DNA from: Dryocosmus kuriphilus
Taxonomy: Eukaryota; Arthropoda; Insecta; Hymenoptera; Cynipidae
NCBI GenBank assembly: GCA_038277395.1
Contig: CM076196.1
Coordinates: forward strand, 26,667,260 to 26,731,259
DNA length: 64,000 nucleotides
Direction: 5' to 3'
Part shown: positions 36,311 through 47,600 of the stretch, in pieces
How the letters are laid out: the number at the start of each line of letters is the position of its first letter
Position numbering within the stretch: position 1 is the first letter of the stretch
The notes under the pieces: generated by a model
Seen by the model: the letters and a program-made list of their open reading frames with translations, nothing else
Database searches by the model: none
Told to the model about the DNA's origin: nothing
Translations under genes and position numbers: made by a program

Positions 36311-37565
36311 GGGGGTTAATCACTGACGACCTCCACAAAAAAAAAACCGTGAGATAAAGTTCACATCAATTCCAGGTGAAAGATTCGCTGCAACAAAAGT
36401 TAACCTTTAAACTTCATATAAAACAGAGATAATTTCTAGATTTTAACTTTGCCTCGGTAATCTTTCGCCTCAATTTTTGTTCGAAAAGTTAAGAGAGTGG
36501 CGACACCAGCACTGTCTAGCTTTGTTTAACTTCAATTAATTTGAGCAAAATGGCGATTTCCAGCTGTTACTTGGTTTTCTCTAAGTGGTGTAAAATAAGT
36601 TCCGGTTCATTTACGATAGTCTAATATACTTCAGAGGAGATTATAAGTAGGAACAACATTTTACTTGTATTTTTTTTCAGTGTTTTTACGTTTTACCCAG
36701 GGTTGTAAAAAACCTGTATAAAATGTAATTAACTACACAAAGATGGCGGACCTGGAAAGAGCATAATAATATAACCTCACTTTTTTTAATAACGTGAAGT
36801 CTTTCGACGAACAATATAATTTGTATTCAGTTTTAAAAAATACCATCGTGTAACTGAACTTGTGTAATTTTTCAAAGTATAGCCCGATGAGGTTGGTAAA
36901 TCCATAACCAACGAAGAGTTGCAAAACTAGAATCGAAGTCTTTTCATTTTACTCTCATAAGGATCGAATTATCAATCATTTAATACTATGACAAAGGGTG
37001 ACAAAACAATTCATTGACATGGCTCATTTTCATTTTACTCCAGCAAGTCGGTGTATTAAAGAATTAGATTGTGTTTACTTTCTATATGAGTGCGGTCGCC
37101 ATCTTGAAAACGTAAATTTCATTATGTAAAAAACTAGGTACGTAAATTATGTTCGTAATTTACATGTAAAAAACATGTAAATTACCTAAGGTATATTACG
37201 TGCACAAGCCTGGACTTCTATCCCAATTTGTTCACACCCAGAGTGAAGAAATAAATGACGTCAGAATTATTCTCCTAACCTCGGTGAAACTTTCAGCGAA
37301 ATACGTTCAACTTTGAACCATTCAAAAATGTATCCGAAATACATTTTATCTTTTGTTTTTTCTGTGTCATGTGTACACCTGCTTCTGATGAAGTCTGCTG
37401 AAGTCTTTTGAAGTCTTTCAGGCTGCGAACTGTTCTACGCGGTTAAAAAAAAGTATCGAAAAAGTATTTTTCCCAACACAAACGTAAAAATAGTCGATTT
37501 TGGCCGCATGAAAATGAACAAAAGACGCGATAACTCAATCAATGACGTGAGCGTCGGGAAATGAC
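36311..37565. other. Gene-free stretch
   Basis: No conserved protein is seen. Words such as AAGATGGCGG and a CGTAAATTACATGTAAATTAC repeat (37140-37185) occur. Confidence 0.35.
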
Positions 37566-37797
37566 CCACTAGTGAGCAAAACCTGTTTTTGTCCACTAGT
37601 GAGCAAAAACTGTTTTTGTCCACTAGTGAGCAAAAACTGTTTTTGTCCACTAGTGAGCAAAAACTGTTTTTGTCCACTAGTGAGCAAAAACTGTTTTTGT
37701 CCACTAGTGAGCAAAAACTGTTTTTGTCCACTAGTGAGCAAAAACTGTTTTTGTCCACTAGTGAGCAAAACTATTTTGTCCACTAGTGCACAAATGG
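37566..37797 (+). repeat. 27-bp tandem repeat, eight full units, made of two dyads
   Basis: Units start at 37566, 37593, 37620, 37647, 37674, 37701, 37728 and 37755, with a partial unit at 37780. Each unit contains the palindrome CACTAGTG and the palindrome CAAAAACTGTTTTTG. Because 27 is divisible by three, long frames appear on both strands; they are artefacts. A related CACACTAGTTGCAAAA lies at 38273. Confidence 0.95.
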
Positions 37798-37971
37798 TCT
37801 TGGCTTTGAGTGGCAAAATAGAGCAAAAAGATTCCTGCAGTGCTGTCCTCTACCAACCGTCTCGTGAATGTGGATCACGAATAGCGAATTCATCTCTTTA
37901 AGCTTCGTTGAGGTTATGTTTCTGCGTCAGTGACAACTATGTTTATTCTCTGGTGATTTCAGTAAAAAAAT

Positions 37972-38076
37972 ATGCATGAACTGAGCGACGAGGAGGGATA
38001 CTTTCCTCCTGAAGAAATTTTAGATGAAGCAAAGAAGGTCAAGAACAATTCGCTTCCAGAAAAATCGCGTCATTAA
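37972..38076 (+). pseudogene. N-terminal fragment of a tyrosine recombinase of the same type as 56197-57693
   Basis: A 34-codon frame reads MHELSDEEGYFPPEEILDEA and then KKVKNNSLPEKSRH. The second half aligns with the start of the intact recombinase further right (HILQEAKHVTSNLLPRKSK): I-L-x-E-A-K-x-V, N-x-L-P-x-K-S are shared in the same spacing. It is cut short by a stop at 38074-38076, and no catalytic part follows. It probably marks a second, mostly deleted element of this class. Confidence 0.55.
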
Positions 38077-38216
38077 ATAAATTGCAAAAAAGGTACTTTT
38101 TTTAATCTAAGTTTTTGTTTCAATAGGGGGGCTCCGACACGTAAATTGTTATTTTGAAATATTTGCCCAATTTTACACTTTTATTGGGGAAAATAGTATT
38201 TGAAACTCGCGGTCAC

Positions 38217-38266
38217 CGACGATTCTGACCTGATGCGGCTAACTTCACACTCACTCAGAATCGTCG
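38217..38266. repeat. Perfect 12-bp inverted repeat with 26-base loop
   Basis: CGACGATTCTGA at 38217-38228 is matched by its reverse complement TCAGAATCGTCG at 38255-38266. It lies about 140 bases after the recombinase fragment and just before the last CACTAGT motif. Confidence 0.85.
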
Positions 38267-38329
38267 TTTTTGCACACTAGTTGCAAAAGTAACTATTTCG
38301 GAAGAAGAAAGTAAAAAAAAAGTATCTTT

Positions 38330-39650
38330 GCAATTAATAAATACTTTAAAATCTTTCAAATCGTTCGAAATCCCCTAAAGTCATTTGAAAAGCCTTGAAA
38401 TTTGTTAAAGTTATTCGAAATCTCTTGAAATCCCATAAATATCCCGAAAATGATTGGAAATCTTTGAAAACTTATAAGATCCTATAAAATATTTTGAAAC
38501 CTTAATCTCTTGAAATTCTTTCGAATCTTTTAAAATAACTTAAAATCTTTCAAATCCCTTGAACCTTTGTAAATACTACAACATTCACTATAATCCCTTA
38601 AAATCCCGTAAAATCTTTAGGAATCGTAAAAATCTATTGAAATAAGTAGAAATCATTTAAAGTCCCTTGAACTCTTTGAAATACTTAGAGATTTATTAAA
38701 TCCTTTAAATATTGTGCAACTCCTTGAAATACTTTAAAATCCCATGAAATCTTTAGAAATACTAAAAAATTCTTTAAAATCGCTTAAAAATTGTTTAATC
38801 TCTTGAAAATATGTATATGAAATCTTTTTTGAAAAACTTTAAATCTTATAATCCTTTCAAGTCTGCTAAATCCTTTCATATCTATATCTATATATTTATT
38901 GCCCAAAGTTCTTTAGAAGTTTGTTGAAACCTTTCGAAATCTTTGAAATCCTTGAAGATTCAATAAAATCCTTCAAATCTTGAGAAATACCTTGAAATCT
39001 TTGAAAACTTTAGAGGTTCAAAAATATCGTTTAAATTTTGTGAAACTCCTTGAAATAACATAGAATCCCTTGTAATCTTTGGAAATACTATAAAATTTTT
39101 TGAAATCCCTTAAAATCCCGTGAAATCTTTGGGAATTCTATGGAATCTTTTAAAATAACTTGAAACCTTCAAAATCCATTTATATATCTTGAAATCGTTG
39201 AAAGACGTAGAAACCTGTTGAAATAAAATTTAATTTATTGCGTACAGTTCTCCAGAAATTCGTTGAAATCCCTTGAACTCTTTGAAATCCTTGGAGATTT
39301 ATTAAATCCTTTAAATAATGAGCAACTCCTTGAAATACTTTAAAATCCCTTGAAATCTTTGAAAATACTACAAAATTCTTTAAAATCCCTTGAAATAAAA
39401 TTTAATTTATTGCCTAAAGTTTGCTAGAAATTCGTTGAAATCCCTTTAAATCTTTGGAGATTTAATAAAATCCTTTATGTCTTGGGAAATTTCTTCAAAC
39501 ACCTTAAAATACTTTGAAATCTTTGAAAGTACTACAAAATTCTTTGAAATCCCTTGAAATTATTTGGAATCTCTTGAAATTCTATGGAATCTTACAAATT
39601 AACTTAAAATTTTTAAAATCCTTTGAAATCTTTTAAATCCTTTCACATGT
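38330..39650. repeat. Short-word satellite, GAAATC type
   Basis: About 10-11-base words such as CTTGAAATCCC and CTTTGAAATC run almost without interruption. Longer blocks recur (TAAAATTTAATTTATTGC near 39220 and 39395). It passes into the GAAGTC type at about 39655. Confidence 0.85.
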
Positions 39651-41631
39651 TTTTAAATCGTTTTGAATTCTTTGAAGTATGTTGAAGTCCTTGGAAGTCT
39701 TTTGAAGTTCTTTGAAGACATCTGAAGTCTCTTGAAGGTTTTGAAGTCTGCTGAAGTCTTATGAAGTCATTTGAAGTCTGTTGAAGTCGTTTGAAGTCTG
39801 TTGAAGTCTATTAAAGTTTTCGAAGTCTGTGGAACTCATTTGATTTTTTCTGAAGTTTTTGGAAGTTTTGTGAAGTATTTTAAAGTCTTTGAACACTTAT
39901 GAATTGAAGTTTTTGAAAATTATCCTCAAGTCTCTTGAAGTCTTTGAAGTTCCTGACATCTGTTGAAGTCTTATGAAGTCGTTTGAAGTCTGTTGAAGGC
40001 TCTTAAAGTCTTTAAAGTCTCTTGAAGTTTGTTATGTCCGCTGAAGTCTTTTGAAGTCTTTTGAAGTTTTTGATGTCTGTTGAAGTCTTTTGATTCTTCT
40101 TCTAAAGTCTTTGAAAGTTTTGTCAAGTATTTTTAAGTCTTCGAATTCTTTTAAAGTATTTAAACTCTTTTGGATTCATTGAAGCATTTTTAAGTTTGTG
40201 AAATCTTTTGAAGTCCTTTGAAGATATCTGAATTCTCTTGAAGTCTTTGAAGTCTTATGAAGTCGTTTGAGGTCTGCTGAAGTATTTTAAAGTCTGCTGC
40301 AGTCTTTCAAAGTTTTTGAAGTTTGTGGAAGACTTTTGATTTCTTCTGAAGTCTTTGCAAGTTTGGTGAAGTACTTTGAAGTTTTTGAAATATTTTAAAG
40401 TATTTTGAAGATAACTGAATTCTCATTATGTCTCTTAAATTCTTTGAAGTTTTTGAAGTCTATTCAGTTTTTGAAGTCTTACAAAATCGTTTGAAGCCTA
40501 CTGAAGTCTTTTGAAGTTTTTTGAATTTTTTGAAGTTAGTTGAAGTCTTTTGATTACTTCTGAAGTCTTTGGAAGTTTTGTGAAGTATTTTGAAGACTTT
40601 GAACTCTTTTGAAGTCTTTGAACTCATTTGAAGTCTTTGAAGCATTTTGAAGGTTTTGGAAACTTCTGAAGTCTTTTTGAATACATCTGAATTATCTTCA
40701 AGTCTTTTGAAGTCTTTGAAGTTTTTGACGTCTGTTGAAGTCTTATGAAGTCGTTTGAAGTCTGTTGAAGTCTCTTAAAGTCTTTAAAGTCTCTTGATGT
40801 TTTTTATGTCTGTTGAAGTCTTTTGAAGTCTTTTGAAGTTTTTCAAGTCTGTTGAAGTCTTTTGATTTCTTCTAAAGTCTTTGGAAGTTTTGTCAAGTAT
40901 TTTGAAGTTTTCGAATTCTTTTAAAGTATTTAAACTCTTTTGAAGTCATTGAAGCATTTTTAAGTTTTTGAAATCTTTTGAAGTCCTTTGAAGATATCTG
41001 AATTCTCTTGAAGTTTTTGAAGTCTTATGAAGTCGTTTGAGGTCTGCTGAAGTATTTTAAAGTCTGCTGAAGTCTTTCGAAGTTTTTGAAGTCTGTGGAA
41101 GTCTTTTGATTTCTTCTGAAGTCTTTGTAAGTTTTGTGAAGTATTTTGAAATCCTTCGACCCTTTTGATGTCTTTAAAACATTTTGAAGTTTTTGAAATC
41201 TTTTGAAGTCTTTTGAAGTTTTTCAAGTCTGTTGAAGTCTTTTGATTTCTTCTAAAGTCTTTGGGAGTTTTGTCAAGTATTTTGAAGTCTTCGAATTCAT
41301 TTAAAGTATTTAAACTCTTTTGAAGTCATTGAAGCATTTTTAATTTTTTGAAATCTTTTGAAGTCCTTTGAAGATATCTGAATTCTCTTGAAGTTTTTGA
41401 AGTCTTATGAAGTCGTTTGAGGTCTGCTGAAGTATTTTAAAGTCTGATGAAGTCTTTCTAAGTTTTTGAAGTCTGTGGAAGTCTTTTGATTTCTTCTGAA
41501 GTCTTTGTAAGTTTTGTGAAGTATTTTGAAGTCCTTCGACCCTTTTGATGTCTTTAAAACAGTTTGAAGTTATTGAAAACTTTTGAAGTCTTTTGAAGAC
41601 ACCTGAATTCTCTTGAAGTCTCTTAAAGTTA

Positions 41632-41899
41632 TAGCCGGAATGCTATACTGTGGAAGGGAAGAGGAAGAGAGAAAGTCGAGTGTTGGAGGTGTAGCGAGTC
41701 AGCGTCAGTAAAAATTGACTCCAGCCCGGGGAATCGAACCCTTGGCCGCCGGCTCGAAAGCCTGATGCGCTAACCACGGAGTCGGTGATGAGTTACATAC
41801 AGTCAACTCATCACCTTACTGCCACACCGCTACCACTCCAGTCACTCTTCGGGCTGGAAAGGGGGAAGCCATGTGACGTGTACCATGTACCACGTTACA
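41632..41899 (-). mobile_element. tRNA-derived SINE-like insertion in the satellite
   Basis: This block of unique, GC-richer sequence interrupts the GAAGTC array. On the minus strand it contains a tRNA-like head (41717-41783), preceded by a perfect 11-bp inverted repeat (GGTGATGAGTT/AACTCATCACC, 41784-41814), and a CT-rich tail side. The lack of an A-rich tail leaves its class open. Confidence 0.5.
41717..41783 (-). tRNA. tRNA-like sequence (pseudo-tRNA)
   Basis: It reads GACTCCG at the 5' end and TGGAGTC at the 3' end (six pairs plus G-T). It has TGGTTAGCGCATC resembling the A box, and GGGTTCGATTCCC as a perfect B box and T arm. The D arm is shortened, and the middle forms GGCT-TTCG-AGCC rather than a 7-base anticodon loop, so it is not a working tRNA gene. 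Confidence 0.6.
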
Positions 41900-43425
41900 A
41901 AGTCTTTGAAGTTTTTGAAGTCTTTGAATTTTTTGAAGTCTTTGAAATTTTTGAAGTCATTGAGGTTTTTGAAGTCCTTTAAATTCTTTGAAATTTTTGG
42001 ATTTTCTTGAGGTCTTTTGAAGTTTTTGAAGTATGCTGAGGTATTTTGAAGTTTTTGAAGTCCGTTGAAGTCTTTTGAAGTCTTGAAGTTTTGAACGTCC
42101 GTTGAAGTCTTTTGAAATCGTTTGAAATTTTTGAAGTCTGTGGAAGTTTTTTGATTTTTTCTGAAGTCTTTGAAAGTTTTGTGAAGTATTTTGAAGTCTT
42201 TGAACTCTTTTGAAGTACTTGAAGCATTTTGAATTTTTTGAAATTTTTAAAAGTTTTTTGAAGACAAAGTCTTTGAAGTTTTTGAAGCATGTTGAAGTCT
42301 TTTGAAATATTTGAAGTTTTTGAAGTCTTTTGAAGTCATTGAAGATTTGAAGCCTTTTGAAGTCTTTGAAGTTTTTGGATTCTCTTGAGGTCTTATGAAG
42401 TCTTTTGAAGTCTTTAAAGTCTTCTGAGGTTTCTCCGGAAGTCTTTGCAAATTTTGTGAAGTATTTTGAAGTCTTTGAACTCGTTTGAAGTCTTTGAACT
42501 CTTTTGAAGTCTTTGAACTCTTTTTAAGCCCTTGAAGCATTTGGAAGTTTTTAAAATCTTTTGAAGTCTTTTGAAGAGATCTGAATTCTCTTGAAGTATG
42601 TTGAAGTTTTATGAAGTCTTTGATGTTTTTGAATCCTCTTGAAGTCTTACGAAGTCGTTTGAATTCTAGCGAAGTCTTTTGAAGTAATTTGGATTCTTTT
42701 GAAGTCTTTTGAAGTTTTTGAAGTCTGTTGAAGTATTTTGAAGTCCGTTGAAGTCTTTTGAAGTCTTTGAAATTTTTGAAGTCTGTGGAAGTCTTTTGAT
42801 TTCTTCTGAAGTCTTTGAAAGTTTTGTGAAGTATTTTGAAGTCTTTGAACTCTTTTGAAGTCTTTGTAGCATTAGGAAGTTTTTCAAATGTTTTGAAGTA
42901 TTTTGAAGACATCTGAATTCTCTTGAAGTATGCTGAAGTTTTACGAAGTCTAGTGAAGTCGTTTGAAGTCTAGTGAAGTCTTTTGAAGTCATTTGGATTC
43001 TCTTGAAATCTTTTAAAGTTTTTGAAGTATGTTGAAGTATTTTGAAGTTTTTGAAGTCCGTTAAAGTATTTTGAAGTCTGGAAGTTTTTAAAGTCCGTGA
43101 AGTGTTTTGAAGTCTTTTGAAATTTTTTATGTCTGTGGAAGTTTTTTGATGTCTTCTGAAGTATTTGAAAGTTTTGTGAAGTATTTTGAAGTCTTTGAAC
43201 TCTTTTGAAGTCTTCGAAGTATTTTGAAGTTTTTGAACTCTTTTGAAGTTTTTGAAATCTTTTGAAGACATCTGAATTCTCTTGAAGTCTGTTGATGTAT
43301 TTTGAAGTTTTTGAAGTCTCCTGAAGTCTTACGAAGTCGTTTGAAGTCTACTGAAGTCTTTTGATTCTCTTGAAGTCTTTTGAAGTCTCTGAATTCTTGG
43401 GAGTCTTGAAGTCTGGTGTACAACA

Positions 43426-43585
43426 AAATTTTCAGTGGTCAATCCCCCGGTATCATTTATTCGAGTGAGGAAAAGAAAAATTTACTTGTTTTTTCAGAAG
43501 CCTGCTTTGACCCTCGGAATGTCCGGTTAATGGAATTACAATTTACTGACTCGTGTCGGCATAGTAGCAGTGAAATAACTGATAA
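43426..43585 (+). repeat. Copy 2 of the interspersed segment, closing the first GAAGTC array
   Basis: TGTACAACAAAATTTTCAGTGG and the AGAAGCCTGCTTTGA segment follow the array, then satellite resumes within AACTGATAACTGATAC at about 43580. Confidence 0.8.
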
Positions 43586-46500
43586 CTGATACTCTTGACG
43601 TCTTATGAAGTCTTTTGAAGTCTTTGAAGTTTTCTGAGGTCTGTTGAAATCTTTTAAAGATTTTGAAGGTTTTGAAGTCTGCTGAAGTTTTTTGTTTCAT
43701 CGGAAGTCTTTGCAAGTTTTGTGAAGTATTTTGGAGTCTTTGAACTCGTTTGAAGTCTTTGAACTCTTTTGAAGTCCTTGGCGCATTTGGAAGTTTTTAA
43801 AATCTTTTGAAGTCTTTTGAAGACATGTGCATTCTCTTGAAGTATGTTGAAGTTTTATGAAGTCTATTGAAGTTGTTTGAAGTCTAGTGAAGTCGTTTGA
43901 ATTCTAGTGAAGTCTTTTGAAGTAATTTGGATTCTCTTGAAGTATTTTGAAGTTTTTGAAGTCTGTTGAAGTATTTTGAAGTCCGTTGAAGTCTTTTGAA
44001 GTCTTCAGATTTTTAATGTCCGTAGAAGTCTTTTGAAGTCTTTGAAATTTTTGAAGTCTGTGGAATTCTTTTGATTTCTTCTGAAGTCTTTGAAATTTTT
44101 GTGAAGTATTTTGAAGTCTTTGAACTCTTTAAGTCTTTGCAGTCTTAGAACTCTTTTGAAGTCTTTGAACTCTTTTTAAGTGCTTGAAGCATTTGGAAAT
44201 TTTTTTAAATCTTTTGAAGTCTTTTGAAGAAATTTGAATTCTCTTGAATTATGTTGAAGTTTTATGAACGCTAATGAAGTTGTTTGAAGTCTAGTGAAGT
44301 CGTTTGAAGTCTAGTGAAGTCTTTTGAAGTAATTTGCATTCTCTTAAAGTATTTGAAGTTTTTGAAGTCTGTTGAAGTATTTTTGAAGTTTTTGAAATCC
44401 GTTGAAGTCTTTTGAAGTCTAGAAGTTTTTGAAGGCTGTGGAAGTCTTTTGATAGCTTCTAAAGTCTTTGAAAGTTTTGTGAAGTATTTTGAAGTCTTTG
44501 AACTTTTTTGAAGTCTTTGAACTCCTTTGAAGTCTTTGAACTCTTTTGAAGTCCTTGAAGCATTTGGAAGTCTTTTAAATCTTTTGAAGTCTTTTGAAGA
44601 CATCTGAATTCTCTTGAAGTATGTTGAAGTTTTATAAAGTCTAATGAGGTTGTTTGAAGTCTAGTGAAGTCTTTTGAAATAATTTGGATTTTCTTGAAGT
44701 CTTTTGAAGTTTTTGAAGTCTGTTGAAGTTTTTTGTTTCTTCGGAAGTCTGCAAGTCTTGTGAAGTATTTTGAAGTATTTGAACTCGTTTGAAGTCTTTG
44801 AACTCTTTTGAAGCCTTTGAACTCTTTTGAAGTCCTTGAAGCATTTGGAAGTTTTTAAAATCTTTTGAAGTCTTTTGAAGACATCTGAATTCTCTTGAAG
44901 TATGTTGAAGTCTTATGAAGTCTAATGAAGTTGTTTGAAGTCTAGTGGAGTCGTTTTAAGTCTAGTGAAGTCTTTTGAAGTAATTTGGATTCTCTTGAAG
45001 TCTTTTGAAGTTGTAGAAGTATGTTACGTATTTTGAAGTTTTTGAAGTTCGTTGAAGTTTTTTGAAGTCTTTTGAAATTTTTGAAGTTTGTGGAAGTCCT
45101 TTGATTTCTTCTGAAGTCTTTGAAAGTTTTTTGAAGTATTTTGAAGTCTTCGAACTCTTTTGAAGTCTTTGAAGCATTTTGAAGTTTTTGAAATTTTTTG
45201 AAGTCTTTTGAAGACATCTGAATTCCCTTGAAGTCTCTTGAAATCTTTGAAGTTTTTTAAGCCTGTTGAAGTCTTACGAAGTCGTTTGAAGTCTTACGCA
45301 GTCTTTTGAAGTCCAGTGAAGTCTTTTGAAGATATTTGGATTGTCTTGAAGTCTTTTTAAGTCTCTAAATTCTCTTGAGGTATGTTGAAGTTTTATGAAG
45401 TCTAGTGAAGTCTTTAGAAGTCATTTGGATTCTCTTGAAGTCTTTTGAAGTTTTTGGAGTCTGTTGAAGTCTTACGAAGTCGTTGGAAGTCTAGTGAAGT
45501 CTTTTGAAGTAATTTGGATTCTCTTGAAGTCTTTTGAAGTTGTAGAAGTATGTTAAGTATTTTGAAGTTTTTGAAGTTCGTTGGAGTTTTTTGAAGTCTT
45601 TTGAAATTTTTGAAGTCTGTGGAAGTCTTTTGATTTCTTCTGAAGTCTTTGAAAGTTTTTTGAAGTATTTTGAAGTCTTCGAACTCTTTTGAAGTCTTTG
45701 AAGCATTTTGAAGTTTTTGAAATTTTTTGAAGTCTTTTGAAGACATCTGAATTCCCTTGAAGTCTCTTGAAATCTTTGAAGTTTTTTAAGCCTGTTGAAG
45801 TCTTACGAAGTCGTTTGAAGTCTTACGCAGTCTTTTGAAGTCCAGTGAAGTCTTTTGAAGATATTTGGATTGTCTTGAAGTCTTTTTAAGTCTCTAAATT
45901 CTCTTGAGGTATGTTGAAGTTTTATGAAGTCTAGTGAAGTCTTTAGAAGTCATTTGGATTCTCTTGAAGTCTTTTGAAGTTTTTGGAGTCTGTTGAAGTC
46001 TTACGAAGTCGTTGGAAGTCTAGTGAAGTCTTTTGAAGTAATTTGGATTCTCTTGAAGTCTTTTGAAGTTGTAGAAGTATGTTAAGTATTTTGAAGTTTT
46101 TGAAGTTCGTTGAAGTTTTTTGAAGTCTTTTGAAATTTTTGAAGTCTGTGGAAGTCTTTTGATTTCTTCTGAAGTCTTTGAAAGTTTTTTGAAGTATTTT
46201 GAAGTCTTCGAACTCTTTTGAAGTCTTTGAAGCATTTTGAAGTTTTTGAAATTTTTTGAAGTCTTTTGAAGACATCTGAATTCCCTTGAAGTCTCTTGAA
46301 ATCTTTGAAGTTTTTTAAGCCTGTTGAAGTCTTACGAAGTCGTTTGAAGTCTTACGCAGTCTTTTGAAGTCCAGTGAAGTCTTTTGAAGATATTTGGATT
46401 GTCTTGAAGTCTTTTTAAGTCTCTAAATTCTCTTGAGGTATGTTGAAGTTTTATGAAGTCTAGTGAAGTCTTTAGAAGTCATTTGGATTCTCTTGAAGTC

Positions 46501-47413
46501 TTTTGAAGTTTTTGGAGTCTGTTGAAGTCTTACGAAGTCGTTGGAAGTCTAGTGAAGTCTTTTGAAGTAATTTGGATTCTCTTGAAGTCTTTTGAAGTTG
46601 TAGAAGTATGTTAAGTATTTTGAAGTTTTTGAAGTTCGTTGAAGTTTTTTGAAGTCTTTTGAAATTTTTGAAGTCTGTGGAAGTCTTTTGATTTCTTCTG
46701 AAGTCTTTGAAAGTTTTTTGAAGTATTTTGAAGTCTTCGAACTCTTTTGAAGTCTTTGAAGCATTTTGAAGTTTTTGAAATTTTTTGAAGTCTTTTGAAG
46801 ACATCTGAATTCCCTTGAAGTCTCTTGAAATCTTTGAAGTTTTTTAAGCCTGTTGAAGTCTTACGAAGTCGTTTGAAGTCTTACGCAGTCTTTTGAAGTC
46901 CAGTGAAGTCTTTTGAAGATATTTGGATTGTCTTGAAGTCTTTTTAAGTCTCTAAATTCTCTTGAGGTATGTTGAAGTTTTATGAAGTCTAGTGAAGTCT
47001 TTAGAAGTCATTTGGATTCTCTTGAAGTCTTTTGAAGTTTTTGGAGTCTGTTGAAGTATTTTGAAGTTTTTGAAGTCCGACGAAGTCTATTGAAGTCTTG
47101 AAGAAGTTTTTAATGTCCGCTAAAGTCTTTTGAAGTCTTTTGAAATTTTTGAAGTCTGTGGAAGTCTTGTGATTTCTTCTGAAGTCTTTGAAAGTTTTGT
47201 GAAGTATTTTGAAGTCTTTGAACACTTTTGAAGCCTTTGAAGCATTTTGAAGTTTTTGAAGTCTTTTGAAGAGATCTGAATTCTCTTGAAGTCTTTGAAA
47301 TTTTTGAAGCCTGTTGAAGTCTTACGAAGTCGTTTGAAGTCTAGTGAAGTCTTTTGAAGTCATTTGGATTGTCTTAAAGTCTTTTGAAGTCTCTGAATTC
47401 TTTGGAGTCTTGA
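43586..47413. repeat. Short-word satellite, GAAGTC type, second array
   Basis: Same words as the first array, ending in the same sequence (TGGAGTCTTGAAGTCTGGTG). The higher-order units at 44950-47040 lie inside it. Confidence 0.9.
44950..47040. repeat. 529-bp higher-order repeat, about four units
   Basis: The landmark TCTAGTGAAGTCTTTTGAAG before AATTTGG recurs at about 45490, 46019 and 46548, exactly 529 bases apart, with near-identical units. A more diverged unit precedes at about 44953. This marks recent homogenisation within the satellite. Confidence 0.92.
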
Positions 47414-47600
47414 AGTCTGGTGTACAACAAAATTTTTAGTGGTCAATCCCCCGCTATCATTTATTCCAGTGAGGAAAAGAAAAATTTACTTGTTTTTTCA
47501 GAAGCCTGCTTTGATCTTCGGAATGTCCGGTTAATGGAATTACAATTTACTGACTCGTGTCGGCATAGTAGCAGTGAAATAACTTTAATAAATTCTGATT
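47414..47600 (+). repeat. Copy 3 of the interspersed segment, closing the second GAAGTC array
   Basis: Nearly identical to 43426-43575, but it runs on into AACTTTAATAAATTCTGATTAA like copy 1. Confidence 0.85.

Larger units (their letters stand above)
39651..43425. repeat. Short-word satellite, GAAGTC type, first array
   Basis: The basic word is TTTGAAGTCTTTTGAAGTC with many variants. Larger blocks of about 480-510 bases recur (compare 40860-41210 with 41230-41600). Long minus-strand frames rich in KDFKRLQK arise because the complement of the word lacks stops; there is no gene. Confidence 0.9.

Noticed and set aside
37566..37797. CRISPR-like regular array
   Set aside because: Units are contiguous without variable spacers and the DNA is eukaryotic; it is a simple tandem repeat.
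37435..37901. Open frames of about 60-109 codons with nine-residue repeats on both strands
   Set aside because: A 27-bp repeat keeps every frame open; the frames have no start context or domain.
41717..41783. Functional tRNA gene
   Set aside because: The D arm is shortened and no proper 7-base anticodon loop can form.
39960..47225. Long minus-strand frames rich in KDFKRLQK
   Set aside because: They come from the complement of the GAAGTC word, which lacks stop codons in all frames; neighbouring frames are equally open, and there is no conserved domain.
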